Notes: generated by a model not told the origin, from the sequence alone. A DNA stretch of 64,000 nucleotides from Taenia hydatigena (GCA_036345935.2 JADWOT020000006.1:7290519-7354518), one strand, 5' to 3'. Shown: positions 40,301 through 51,620, numbered from the stretch's first letter. Numbers and translations are program-made.

Positions 40301-40536
40301 AGCCTCGAAAAGAGCACTACAGATTTCGTCTGTGTCCTTTTTTGGACAAGGTCTGACTGGAATTGTTCCCCTATACTGCTGGGTCGCAAATGTGCCTTCT
40401 GCGAAATTTAGGATCGCCTTGGTGTTACGAAGGAAGTCAATGCCAAGTATTGCATCGCAAACCAATTCGGGGCACATAATAAATTGGACTGTCGAGGTTT
40501 CTTTCCGCAGTGAGACTTTTAACGACGTCTCCCCTT
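37378..40536 (-). mobile_element. Defective Ty3/gypsy retrotransposon, copy A (5'-truncated)
   Basis: Runs right to left. From 40536 down it is near-identical to copy B (55049 down); homology stops abruptly at 40536, so the gag end and 5' LTR are lost. The low end, about 37378-37574, resembles the element's LTR (shared accag-t-aaattg and gcattta...atacacatcc stretches) but is clearly diverged, so the left boundary is approximate. Relative to copy B it lacks 36 bp near 38535 and has one extra T in a T-run near 38005. Confidence 0.8.
37992..40477 (-). pseudogene. Broken pol of gypsy copy A (protease end, RT, RNase H, integrase)
   Basis: Three separate frames remain. 40477-39836: end of protease (ILGIDFL), then RT from a proline-rich segment through VKKNDGSLRLCIDHRKL. 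The block that should carry the first catalytic Asp is missing between HRKL and WQVEAAE, and the frame ends at a TGA just after MPFRL. The YPDD form of the RT active site follows, then a frameshift. 39675-39265: RT thumb and the RNase H start (FLGHTVPSDG, VLHADVSDVA). 38525-37992: integrase core with VDCFTKVAEA, HSDQDPNFES and the third acidic residue in RQVERT. The enzyme cannot be made from this copy. Confidence 0.85.
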
Positions 40537-40591
40537 AAAATCGTCATCTCACCTCCGGCCTTCAAAGCACACTCAAGAAGCATAAGTGCTA

Positions 40592-40735
40592 CAGTCGGTT
40601 TCGGTTTCTTAAGTGGCCATATTTCCTTAGCTGGGTGGTCCGGCCTCCGGGTCATGCCAGCATCACCGTTCCCTCTGCTTAGTGAATATGTATTCTGTCC
40701 TAGTTTTATGCCTTCCTTTGTCCTAACAGAAGTAA
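40592..40735 (+). repeat. Diverged solo LTR of the TRIM family
   Basis: About 144 bp matches the middle and 3' part of the TRIM LTR (tggccatatt, gggtcatgccagca, ccctctgc, tgaatatgtattct, atgccttcctttg), with many substitutions and no paired LTR. It abuts the truncated end of gypsy copy A. Confidence 0.6.
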
Positions 40736-40736
40736 T

Positions 40737-41330
40737 GGGCCACTGCAATACGTTCTATTAGAGGGCTTTTCTCCTCTTTTATTCAGTAGAGTTTGTGATC
40801 GCCACAAGTGCAAGGTACATTTACTCACGCCCCCGCATACTTAAAAAATTACTTGCTTTTAAAACTTTTACACGACGTCTGAGAATGGCTTTAACAATTA
40901 CCTTCTTATGCCTAAGGCTTTTGTTGAAAAGGCCATGTGTCGCATATGTGAGATGAGAAGTTCTTGCATACCATATTTAACGTTCATCTAAATATTCATC
41001 CTTGCTTAACACTTTGTAAAAAATGGCTTACAAACGCAAACACCTTTATTAACGCGAATGAATGGAATTACAGTTTACAATGATTTATCACCGCAATTTA
41101 ATTTCTGCAAAATGCATATATTCAAATACAACATAAGCAAGGTGATTTCCCAATTTTTGCCACAACAATAAAATTAGGATTTAACATTTAAAAAATTGAT
41201 TTAAATAAAAATGTACATTTGTTTTTGCTTCTCTGCCCTATTATTTATTTTGCTAGTGTCTTGTTTTACTTGGTACCATACACTTCTCCAAGTCGCTCTA
41301 CTTTTTGGGCGTGCGTGTTTTTAACCTGTG
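40737..41330. other. Upstream region of CNBP-like gene 1
   Basis: AT-rich, about 0.6 kb, no recognised coding sequence. Expected to contain the promoter and 5' UTR of the gene at 41331. Confidence 0.35.
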
Positions 41331-41822
41331 ATGTCTGAACGTGCTTGCTTCAATTGTGGTGAGGCCGGTCACTTCGCCCGAGATTGCCAGAAGGCTCCTG
41401 AGCGCGGTGGCTTTGGCGGTGGACGTGGTCGCGGTGGCTTTAGCAGAGGCCGTGGACGTGGCGGGGGTGGCTTCAGTGGAGGTCGTGGTAGGGCTTATAC
41501 AATGAAATTAGTGGGCGCTTGTGCTGCGCCTGCATTGGTGTTTTATGGATTTAATACTTTCTCTGCGTTGGTCGTTTTAGATTCTATATTTCGACTGTGG
41601 TCATACCACCTATTTCATTGCTTACCTCACCTTCACCTGGGGAAATTTTCTTGTTTTGTAGAACCTACTTGTTACAACTGTGGGGAAGCCGGCCATTTCG
41701 CTCGGGACTGTACTGCACCGAGAAATCAGAACAACTCCGGTGGTCGTAGCGACATACAGTGTTACAATTGCCAGGGCTATGGCCACATCTCCCGCAACTG
41801 TCCTGAACCGCGTAATAACTAA
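41331..41822 (+). CDS. CCHC zinc-knuckle / RGG-box nucleic-acid-binding protein (CNBP-like, short form)
   Basis: Exons 41331-41487 and 41662-41822 (174-nt GT-AG intron) give 318 nt, 105 aa. Three retroviral-type zinc knuckles are visible: CFNCGEAGHFARDC (residues 6-19), CYNCGEAGHFARDC and CYNCQGYGHISRNC. A Gly/Arg-rich RGG box (residues 26-52) lies between the first and second, the CNBP arrangement. CNBP-type proteins bind single-stranded DNA and RNA and affect translation. Human CNBP has seven knuckles and about 170-180 aa, so this is a reduced relative. A similar gene lies in opposite orientation at 48.0 kb. The start ATG was preferred because the first knuckle follows directly. Confidence 0.85.
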   Translation: MSERACFNCGEAGHFARDCQKAPERGGFGGGRGRGGFSRGRGRGGGGFSGGRGRAYTMKLVGACAAPALVFYGFNTFSALVVLDSIFRLWSYHLFHCLPHLHLGKFSCFVEPTCYNCGEAGHFARDCTAPRNQNNSGGRSDIQCYNCQGYGHISRNCPEPRNN

Positions 41823-44800
41823 AGGCCAAAGATTCGGAGTTTTGACGCCAGTTATGAAAATTCCGACCGGTTTTCATATTTATACGCAGGTGTTGAACTA
41901 CGCGCGCTTATTGTAATATAGTGCATTTTCTTTGCCTAAATGAAGGTTATCTCTGCGATTTGGGGCTTTGATCCTACCCCAGCTTAATGGCCCGTGGCAG
42001 ATTCACCTGTTTGTTTTCTCCTGTTTTAAAAGGCTCCATAACTCGATGTGTGGTTTCATCTTGCTTCGTAGTTTGAGTTTTTTGGTTGCCTTACGATTGT
42101 GTTTCGTTAAACTGATTGGATTGGATTCATCTGCTGGTGGACGCTCCCGGCACCGGGTTTCCAGTTTGGGTCGAGTTATCTTCACTCAGGTTGGTATTGC
42201 AGTCTCTCGTCAACATCTCTTGGATTAAATGTGCTACAAGCGGTTTGACTGACCGGGATGGGTGCTGCCAGTTGACGTGGCACAGGGTTCGAGCGTTTCA
42301 TGGTTCAGGGGGGAGGTTTCGTGCTGCAAACAGGGTACGAATTATCGTATAGTTACCAGAAGGATAGGATTCGTTGACACAACCGTTCTTGGACTTGGAA
42401 CGATCTTGAGATCGTCCATAAGCACTCGCGTTCTCCATCGGGGATAAAATTGAACGAATGGCGAGTGATGCTGGTTGTTAGAAGTTACATTTGCCTACAG
42501 CCTGTAGTGAAATACTGTTCAGCGTTGGGCATAATAACCAACATGATCATGGAACAGACTCTCCAATCCGTATAACAATATGAATTGCCGCTCTGGATTG
42601 ATCTAGACATCCCTCAACCCTAGTTCAGTACAAATTCACTAATATCCTCTACTCAATAGTTTTTTCCTCATTGACGACCGCCATCAAATCTTGCTGGTAC
42701 GTCGAATCGTACTGCGTTCCCTCAGATATCCAGCAACACCTTGGCACCATTATTGATGGCTGAGCAACGGTGCCCGTTGGAAGCAAGGTCAACACCAAAG
42801 TCGCCTCCCATTCCACGCTTCCACGAATCTTAATGTACGAGTTAAAGTTCTGTTAGAACACGTGCAGCCCTCATCTTGTGGTGAAGGCTTTAAGTATAGA
42901 AAAATCTCTTGGAAAGACAAGTGCACTTAATTCAACGTGCTTTTGAATGTGTTGATGCAAATTAAACTTCTGTGACAAACAGGCACAAATATCTTGCCAC
43001 ACGAGGTCTCGTTCACCTGCCAACTTAGTACGAAGTAAACTTCATGGTAAAACACCCTCATAGAATGCATAACCGGGTCTCTGGTACCACCTTGTCAGGA
43101 AAATTACTTTGTATGCATCGAGCTAGCTTTAAGAAGAATAGGTAGGATAAATCTGCAAGACATGGGTATTTTGGATGCAAATAAGTTAGAGAGCATTTTA
43201 CTCTGGTGACTGTACACATTTCTACAAAAGCTGTTAATTATGCCAGAGTGCTAAAACGAAAGTTTTCTTAAGACACGTGGCATGTTGCTCAAAAAAAAGC
43301 CGACAAAATAGCACATGAATGCTGCAGGACTATAAACTGCGCCTGAGGAGTAAATATAACACATTGTTCGATTGAGCCCCGGGTTGACATCTCATGCCTC
43401 ACGAACTCTTTCCAATCAATCAGCATTTGAAGGCGATTGTTATTTAGCACCAAATTCCCTTTCCAATGCTACGACTTGTACAGATCCCTATAAAAGGCCC
43501 GAATATTTTGCCCTGGTCTGAAAAATGCCTAGTGTCTTTGTTCAGACAAAGAGTCGCGGGTGTAGGGCTAATCAAATTTGTGCAGGAAAAGGTACTACCA
43601 GATCTACATTGCTGAAATTGCCTAATCCAATCCATCGTGGTAAGGGGCCCGAGTGAAGCCCGCGCCGCTAGGTAGCGCATCAGGAAGGTGGTTCACCTTG
43701 GCGTGTGCTTCAAACACGCATGCGCCGACACAAGCGCAAACGCAAACACACACACACACACACACACCCACATCCACCGAAGACACGTGCAATGCGTTAA
43801 TACGTCAGCCTCGCGGCTTCGTGCACGCATTTGTACATAACCTGGGGCTATTTATGAGCTGCATCACTCACTTACCATGGGGTGTGCGTGTGTGTGCAGG
43901 CGTAAATTTCGTCTAGTGTCATTGCAGCTCCTTTCCACCATGCATGAGCCGTGACGCAAACGGCCGCGCGTTGGCACACACGCACACAGACGTTATTGAT
44001 TCTTCGTTCATCTAGTCACTTCCGTGTCGCTCCGCACGAGGCAACACTAGCGCTGCGCTTTTGCCATTGGTGAGCGGGCGTAGGAGGCGTTTCAATAAAT
44101 CTGGAAAATAAGTAACTTGGGACTTTTTTATAGCTTTTCGTGCCTAGATTTGCCTACCTAATGCAATGCTGATTGTCCATTGGTCACAGGTACCACCACC
44201 TGCAATCCAGGCCTGCGACTCGTCCAAATATAAGCCGATTCATGCTGATGAAATTTGTTTATTTCAATTATGTAAAGCAAATTGAAGTTTTCTTTTCCTT
44301 CAAGTTGCCATTGTCGAATCCCTTAATGAGGTCATGGGTTAAACTTCAGATGTTTTAGACCAATGTTGGACAAGCAATATTCGGTGCTTGGGGAGAGAGG
44401 GTGTTCAACATGTTGACTGCGATCGGTGGAGTTAAATAAGCATTGAGACATTTTGTAACAATAAAGATTAGGTTCTTCTATCTTCCCTTAAAAGCGCTCC
44501 TTTTAGTCAAAATTATTTGTTGCAGATCGTAGTAAGTTAGCTTGAAGTTGGAATTAACCTGGAGCTAGATAGGCAAGAGATAAGTAAAATATTTGTGTGC
44601 GGTGAAAATGCCTACAATATCAAACAAAAAACCCATGAAGATAAAGTATTTATCAAAGCCTCGCCAAGAACACTTTGTTACAGTCATATAAATTACGAAA
44701 GCATGATTAGATTAGGGTGTTGGAATACACTCGGTTTTGAGCTAGCCAAGTGTCATTTAGCGGCGCAAGAGTTGGCGTAGGCTATGATACCTGCCTTTGT

Positions 44801-46880
44801 CCTTCGTACCCAAAACCTTTTTTTTTAAAGCTCTATTTTAAACGGACTAAAATGTCTTTTTTTTTTCATTTGTTGCAATAAAAGAACTTTGTGTATCTTA
44901 TCTTATGAGGCTGCGATAGGGCTTTTACCAAAAGTACGCATTGTTAAACTAAAGTTAAGTCTTCTGTTGTATCGAACTTGTCCCAGCTTCAAGCAACTTG
45001 AATGCGATTAGTCTCTCGATCCTTCAGTCCTTGTGCATTTTCATTAATGAAATTTCTGAAGATGCTTTCAGGGTTAACAGCAGCACTCGGTTGTACTCTG
45101 GCTACCATAGAATGTGCAGTTCCAAAATACACTTTTCGAGAAGTGTACTGGAGGTCTTGCAGCCTGTTTGCAGGAGTGCCTCAAGAAGGGGAGCGTGATG
45201 CCACCAGGATGGAAAACGATGCAGAAAGACTGGGCCGCCTGCGTACTTATATGCATAGTTAAAACAAGTGTGGATCTGAAACAATAGGTTGTACATTTCA
45301 CTTCTTTCAAAAATCAATCCTCAGACACAAGAATGTATGCTTTAACTCGCCCTGTCAAGCTGATAATCAACAAGAACTAGAGCACTCTTAGGATAAAAAT
45401 GGCGTTGATTTAGAGCATTCAGAAAGGAGGGCTATAAATGTGGGTATCCTCTCTCGGCAGTTGGGAGCTTAACATTTCTCTTATGCCCCGCTTACATTCC
45501 TAGGCAAAACGCTGGCAATTATCCTGTCCAAGTATAGTAATTACGAGTAAGACTTGGAGATCGTGTGCTAGAACATTTGTTTGATACTCATACACATCAG
45601 CCTCGGCAATCCCGATTTCCATCTTTGTCGTCGAGATGCTCCGAGTGCATTTGCAACACGCTTTTATGCATAAGCATAAATCCTCAAAGGTCCTTATTGG
45701 CGATAGGAGGACTTCAATGCATCATTTGCCATAAATAAGGCAAAAATCATCCAGATGAAGCGCTGCACAAATTTTTCCTTTCGATAAAAAACATCATGCG
45801 CCAAGCACTGTCTAAGCTTCAGGGCTAATTTAAGTTTAACAATGAGGGACATGGTAGCAAAGAGTGCGTCAAAATCAACCACTTTTAATAAAGGCGGGAC
45901 TGTTACCACTTTGATGCTCGTATTACCATTCAATGGGCTACTCCAACTCGGCTATATTTTCAATGCCAATACATACAACTTGAGAGCATTATGGAAGGTA
46001 CTCAAAACAAACATGATAAGTCGATGTTCGCCCTAGTCACAGGGAAGTCTGCTTCCGTTAGGCCTCCACTTCGGCGAAAAATAACTTAAATCCCAGTATA
46101 AATGTACGTCACTCTTATGCACAAAATATTAACCCCTATACTCCTCTATTATGTTTCTCGTACCAACTTTGCCCAAACGTCACATAACTTTCGTTATTCA
46201 AGCTAGTCCGCCTAGTTACATCAAATATTTTAATATCTCATAATGAGACTCATCCAATCCAAAGCTTCTCAGATGGAGCTGCGTTTTATATCGCTTTGCC
46301 CAACCTAGTAAGATGTGGGGATGCTACTAGCGACCATCACAGCTAGGCAGATAAACACTTAATGTTGGATGGAAACCCAACTTACAAGTCTCATTTTTTT
46401 GTTGATTCATAATTTGGTTTTAAAATTACACCATCCCTCACAATATGGTACCTTCTACTAAAAGTCATCTTTTCGTAGTCTAGAGGAAGGGGGATTGCGC
46501 AATCACAACCCTTTCTGCCGATTCACCCCAGATCAGATGTCATCTTGGGACAACTTGTCTGGTCACTCATTCCAGCAACCCGCACTTAAGGGCTAATTTT
46601 AGTCATCTAAAAAATTCATTCCACCAAGAACAGCTCTTAAGGTAGGTCCCGATTCCATTGGTTTGGATCAGCGAAAACCCGATGCGACAGAGCAATTCCA
46701 CCTATGCTGGTGCTCAGCGGATTGGAGCATTCGCTTCGCGAGTTTTACCATTTCTACTTCAGGAATAACGAAGTGCCCTCCAATCAGAACTACTTTCCAA
46801 GATGAAAAGTCGACTTAAGGAATTTGCAGGCGAAGTTAAATCAAAAGGGCATCCCAAACGCTACCGTTGATACGCTTGAG
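41823..46880. other. Intergenic, no gene recognised
   Basis: About 5 kb between the two CNBP-like genes. No recognisable protein in any frame. 43.6-44.1 kb is CpG- and CA-rich; 44572-44584 carries a short motif also present near 24346. The start will include the 3' UTR of CNBP-like gene 1. Confidence 0.45.
43746..43767. repeat. (CA)n microsatellite
   Basis: About 11 uninterrupted AC dinucleotides within a CpG-rich stretch (about 43640-44080). Confidence 0.9.
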
Positions 46881-47930
46881 GAATCAAACAGAATCAAGCA
46901 CTGTCACAGGAAAGCCAGTTGGAAGGGTGATCCACAGTACAACCGCATAGACGGAGCTGCGAAGGGGTAGCGAGCCCAAGCACCGGCCAATTACAACCCA
47001 GCCACAACTACCCAAGTTCCACAGTGAGTAATCACCAATGGGTTTCAACAGCTCGGTTTCCGTCAGAATCGCCTTTTTTGTGCTACAAGACAGATGAAGG
47101 CGAACGGCGAGACCCAATCTGCACAAGCGGAGGGCCAGGACACCCACGGGCCCGCGACCGCCGCCCGCGAACCTTAAAGACTCACAGCCCATATCGAACT
47201 TTACAACCAGCACTAATCCCAGCAAGCCCAACTATGAACAGCGATGCTAAACCCGTTAGTACTCCAAGGAAGTCACAACATCGCATGCGATTCGACCGGA
47301 TTGAAGGCTTCGGCGGACCGCAGCGACACCATCGAATCCACAACCGGCGGACACTCCGTCAATCGAGGCCACGAACTGAGCGCCCACGCACAACCCCCCC
47401 CCCCCCGGATCCCTTTCTGCCCATTCCGCAGACAGAAAGCAGTAAGCACTACACCAGTCCAGGAGAGAGGTCAAACCGAGACCCCAGGGGCGAAGCACGC
47501 CCCTCATCACCGGCCGCCACACGCAGCTACTGCGCGAGACACCGAACCCATTGAAAGGTCCCGGATCATGGGACCCGACGGCGCACAACACCCTCGAAGT
47601 CGAGAATACCGATGCCACACACCACAGAACAGGCCGGAAGACAAACAACATTGCCGCAAGAACTGACTAGGCCGCGCCGGAGGAGTAAGCGAAGCAAAAA
47701 GGCGCTAGGGCATACAACACTTTATTCGAGCAATGAACGCTAGACACGCTCAAGACAAAAGCACAAGCACCTCGACCACGCAAGCCAACAGGCACGCCCT
47801 CGAAATGCACCACACACCAACATTGACACTTCATTACCATAAGCACATCCGGCGGGGCTGCGTCGATCCGAACCGACGGAAGGTACCAATCACAGTTACG
47901 ACAGCAACGAACATGATAACCTAGCGCTTA
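46881..47930. other. GC-rich, strand-asymmetric block of unknown nature
   Basis: About 1 kb with much higher GC than the flanks; the plus strand is C- and A-rich, with a run of 12 or more C at about 47394-47406. Long ORFs open on both strands (plus 47024-47554 and 47244-47666; minus 47651-47256 and 47231-46884), as expected when stop codons become rare in GC-rich DNA. None resembles a known protein. An AATAAA lies on the minus strand near 47720. It could be an RNA gene, a GC-rich mobile element or transferred DNA. Confidence 0.4.
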
Positions 47931-47979
47931 ATTCTTTACATCAAAGACTCCCTCTCAGACAAACCTCAGAAAAATGCAA

Positions 47980-47985
47980 TTTATT
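47980..47985 (-). terminator. Polyadenylation signal of CNBP-like gene 2
   Basis: AATAAA on the minus strand, about 44 nt after the TGA at 48029. Confidence 0.6.
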
Positions 47986-48028
47986 TCGCGGTAGTTGTCC
48001 CTTCAACAACACTCATTATGCAAAAACA

Positions 48029-48737
48029 TCATGCGTTACACTGGCTGGCAATGTGTCCGTATCCTTTGCACTTGTAACACATAGGACCTTCACCAACTTG
48101 TGTACACTCACGGGAAAAGTGACCAAAGCCACGGCATCGGTAGCACTGCACTTTATCTTTTCCGCCACCACCTTGCGGGCAATCCCGCGAGATGTGGCCC
48201 TCCTCACCACAATTGTAGCAGTTACGACCGCCACCACCACCACCGCTACCATTGTTATTTCTCAGGACATTACAATGGCGCGCGATGTGGCCAGACTCTC
48301 CGCAATTGAAGCATCCATCTGCAGCAACAAAAATACCTCAGTCAACAAAAATATCTTGTTTGACAAGATCGTGCTCACAACCCTCGTACAGTCTCCCCCG
48401 CTTGAAGGGCAATGGGCGCGTAACTTGCCAAATTCTGAACACAAAACTGCTTAACCACAATGATCCGCCGCCACCGGCAAGCCAGTCAGGAAGGATCGAA
48501 AAAATTTGCGCGACAACTCGCTGCACATCTGGACTGTATAACAGGTCCAATCTTACCCTGGTAGCCGCCTCCGCTGCCACCACCATAGCCTCCATAACCG
48601 CCGCCGCCATAGCCACTGCTATAACCACTACGACGACCGCCTCCACGACCGCGGCCACCAGAACCACCCTGAGGGCAATCACGGGCAAAATGACCAGGCT
48701 CCCCACAAGCGTAACAAGTAGAATCACGGTCTCCCAT
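48029..48737 (-). CDS. CNBP: CCHC zinc-knuckle / RGG-box protein, CNBP-like (five knuckles)
   Basis: Exons (minus) 48737-48557 and 48318-48029, separated by a 238-nt intron, give 471 nt, 156 aa. Five CCHC knuckles: [14 protein letters not shown] (residues 8-21), [42 protein letters not shown] and [14 protein letters not shown] near the end. Between the first and second is a Gly/Arg/Tyr-rich segment (about residues 24-60), the RGG box position of CNBP. CNBP binds G-rich single-stranded nucleic acid and aids translation of specific mRNAs. With five rather than seven knuckles it is somewhat shorter than the vertebrate protein. It faces the three-knuckle paralogue at 41.3 kb tail to tail. Confidence 0.88.
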
Positions 48738-49351
48738 CACAACAACACGACAGCCGAAAACCAAGATGTCTTAGTAAACGGAGGAAATGGTGCGTTTGGG
48801 TAACTAAAACAACACAAAAGCAATGCTGTTAATTAGGTTTGTTCTTCGAAAAAAAATATAAAGTAGTAATGTGCAAATTTTTTAGGTAAAGGTAAGGGCT
48901 TATTAAATAAAATTTGATATCAGACTCTCAAAACGCAATTGAGGGTTAACTATGGAAATTCGTTTAATTTAAAGGCGATGCAGTTATGCCAAATAATAAA
49001 GATTTGTCTGACGCACATTAGGTTTGCGTAAATTGCAGTGCGACTTTTAGCTTGAGACTCATTTCTCTAAAAGTGACCGTTATTTGGTACAACTATGGCC
49101 TTTTGTTGTAAATTTGGTAACCGCTTTTTTGCGATGCATTGCTATTCCAAAAAGATGTATTACGATCACTAGCTGATGAGAATTTTCGTACCGTTATCAA
49201 AAGCCTTTTCGACACCTCATCGTATTTTAATTTTAAAAGTGGTTTGGCGTTTTCTTAAATTCCTACCACTTAGGCTACAATGGCTATTTCAATGCAACAT
49301 CTAATGATCTTATTAATCAAACTAATGCAATTCGACATTGTCTCAGTCTGG
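48738..49351. other. Upstream region of CNBP-like gene 2
   Basis: AT-rich, about 0.6 kb, no recognised gene; expected to hold the promoter of the minus-strand gene. Confidence 0.35.
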
Positions 49352-49432
49352 TGTTAAAGCGTCCCGAAGCTCCCTTGAAGGCAAAAGAAGACAAACTGCT
49401 AGGGCAGAATATGCACCTTTAACATTGGAAAA
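49352..49432 (-). repeat. Inverted, truncated TRIM-family LTR
   Basis: Reverse complement of the 3' part of the TRIM LTR (gcgtcccgaagctccc, gaaggcaaaagaag, gcagaat). It sits directly before a forward LTR. Confidence 0.7.
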
Positions 49433-49618
49433 TGTAGTACTTTGTTTGTTGGAAATACCGGTTTCTGTCAAGGTCACAGAGGTGGCCGTACTGTCCGAGC
49501 TGCGTGGGCTGGCCTCTGGGCCATGCCAGCAGCCTATTTCCCTCTGTCCGTTGAATATATATGTTCTACTCTAGCATTCTGCCTTCTTTTGCCTTCGAGG
49601 GAGCCTCGGGACGCTACA
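49433..49618 (+). repeat. Left LTR of TRIM element 2
   Basis: 186 bp, TGTAGTACTTTG ... GGACGCTACA, same length and ends as the LTRs of element 1. Confidence 0.85.
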
Positions 49619-50178
49619 TTGGTGGCAGCGGAAAGCGGACCCGACTCTATAGGGTTACTATCCCGATCTCTACCGCCTGCGGCATGTTGCAGCAGTGCGA
49701 AGGAAGTGCATGTGCTACGGATGGGCCGCGAACGGCGTCCACCTCCGGCATCTACCCCTTCTCCGTGTTCTACAAGAAAGCTATCAACAACTGAAGCAAC
49801 ACTAGCCATGGACCTCCTGGAAAGTTTCGTTCCGAAGATTACCCCTAACATACTTGCTTAAAGATCGGCGTGCTGGCACCCCCTACGGACATACTGATGG
49901 TCGGCAGAACCACTTATTCCGAACCTTGTTGCCAAGCCAAACGAAACTCGAAGTGCAATGCACTGTCAAGAGGGATCACTGATGTTGGTGTGAAGCATCG
50001 CGTCGAATGTAGGCGACTGGCACGGCTAGCTCGTGGGCGCTTCTTGCAGCACTGAGTATGTTGTGATGGCTGACACGGGAGATGTATCAAGGGGAGAGGA
50101 GAGGGGCAATGTAGTACAGCTGTTGATCTGCCAGGGCAGAATATATATCGTTAACATTGGAAAATGAGCTGCTGGCAT

Positions 50179-50364
50179 TGTAGTACTTTGTTTGTTGGAA
50201 CTACCGGTTTCGGTGAAGGTCACAGAGGTGGCCGTACTGCCCGAGCTGCGTGGGCTGGCCTGCGGGCCATGCCAGCAGCCTATTTCCCTCTGTCCGTTGA
50301 ATATATATATTCTACTCTAGCATTCTGCCTTCTTTTGCCTTCGAGGGAGCCTCGGGTCGCTACA
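50179..50364 (+). repeat. Right LTR of TRIM element 2
   Basis: 186 bp, TGTAGTACTTTG ... GGGTCGCTACA; differs from the left LTR at several positions. Confidence 0.85.
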
Positions 50365-50366
50365 GA

Positions 50367-50460
50367 CATGGCTCGGAGGCCAGCCTACGCGGCCATGGCA
50401 GCATGGCCACCTCTGCGACTCTGATCGAAACCGGATGTCCCAAACTGACAGAGTATTACA
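50367..50460 (-). repeat. Inverted TRIM-family LTR fragment at the edge of gypsy block B
   Basis: Reverse complement of about the first 95 bp of the LTR, ending exactly at the LTR terminus (plus strand gtattaca, 50460). The gypsy tandem unit starts one or two bases later. Confidence 0.7.
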
Positions 50461-50461
50461 G

Positions 50462-51620
50462 GTGCCACTAATCGGCCGCAACAAACAAGATAATGTTCCG
50501 ATGTGGAAGCATTATTTAGAGGAAATTAAGTGCGCTGCATATGCCATACTTTTTCACCACATTCGCACTTCGATGCCAGTTTAGTTAAAGATCAAAAATT
50601 TTGCAATATTTTGTATTACCTAGGCTTTATTATTTTCCCGTCTTTTTATAATCTCGACTGTTTTCGTAGGCAATTCTTCCTTCTCGCTTACTTCTTTTTT
50701 TTCCATTCTTACTATAGAAGGTTTGGATGCTTCTACGCACGATTACTATGAGCAGAGGAAGGATAGAGAATAGTAGAGTCTAAATGTTTAGGACGGGGAC
50801 GACTTAGGCTCAGAGGAGCGACCATGTTGGTCCACGACCAGATTAAAATTGCCCTCAGGCCTATGCTTACAGAAGGCATTTAAAGCGCACAAGTACTACA
50901 CATCCTCTTCGTTTTTGAGCGCCATCCCCAGTGCTACTGTCATTGGCTCGCTTCTATCAAACCATCGGGTGGTCTTCTTTCTTCTACGATTACGCAGGCC
51001 TCGTCCTCGTAACCGACTGCGGAGCACCTTTGTAACGTCGGATCTTATTATGATGCAGGGCTATTGACTGGGCACGGAGTTCTGCATTCCGGAAGAGGGA
51101 GTTCGTGGGAGAGGGGGCTTTTACTACGCGGAAGAGTCTCTACTCCGAGGGTGGCAAAATGTGCGATGTGCTCCAGGCGAAAGAATCGAGCTACATATTT
51201 TGACAAGACTTCCTTCATGGTAGACGTTGGGTACGACTGTGCTTGTCGTATTATCTCCTTCCTCCACTATGAGATATTTGTAGGTGTCGCCGGGCAAAAT
51301 TAAACGTCTTTCTTATCCCTTTTTTGACGTAGTACGTACTCCGGGGCATTGTCGGTAGACACTTCTTTACTCGATAAGAATGCATCGGGAGGGACTATCA
51401 TTTCGCGACCCGTGAGCATCTTGAACGGGGAAACACTAGTTGATGCGTGGACCGCAGCCTTATAGGCGAGGAGAGCGAGTCCAAGAAAGAAGTCCCAATC
51501 TCCAGACCGTGCCTCTTTGGTAAAAGCCTTTGGTAGTCCTATCAGGGTGCAATCTGTTCTTTCTACTTGTCTGTTACCCTGAGGACGCCCAGGCGCCCTG
51601 CGCGTCTTTGAGATTCCAAG
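50462..51620 (-). repeat. Tandem unit 1: gypsy integrase end plus LTR
   Basis: A 1,159-bp segment repeated almost identically at 51621-52779. Read right to left it holds the C-terminal part of integrase (51620-51302), the remaining 3' sequence and the LTR, which on the minus strand starts TGTAGTACTTG at 50900, preceded by a purine-rich tract. A few substitutions and a one-base difference in a T-run distinguish the two units. Confidence 0.85.

Larger units (their letters stand above)
49433..50364 (+). mobile_element. TRIM element 2 (older, rearranged copy)
   Basis: Two 186-bp LTRs in direct orientation (49433-49618 and 50179-50364) flank 560 bp without a gag or pol frame. The primer-binding site TGGTGGCAGCGG (49620-49631) follows the left LTR with a one-base gap, as in element 1. 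The interior shares long stretches with element 1 (for example caagcca-acgaaactcgaag). The purine tract GAGGAGAGGGG at 50096 is followed by TGTAGTAC, the first eight bases of an LTR, then by about 60 bp of foreign or LTR-derived sequence before the real right LTR. LTRs differ at several sites and no target duplication was found. Confidence 0.8.

Noticed and set aside
39957..40538. Plus-strand ORFs of up to 245 codons over gypsy copies (39957-40538, 54471-55208, 38691-39041, 53205-53555)
   Set aside because: They lie antisense to clear protease, RT and RNase H coding sequence and repeat in both copies only because the element repeats.
46884..47666. 131- to 176-codon ORFs in the GC-rich block as real genes
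   Set aside because: They overlap on both strands, have biased composition and match no family; the block is reported instead as unassigned.
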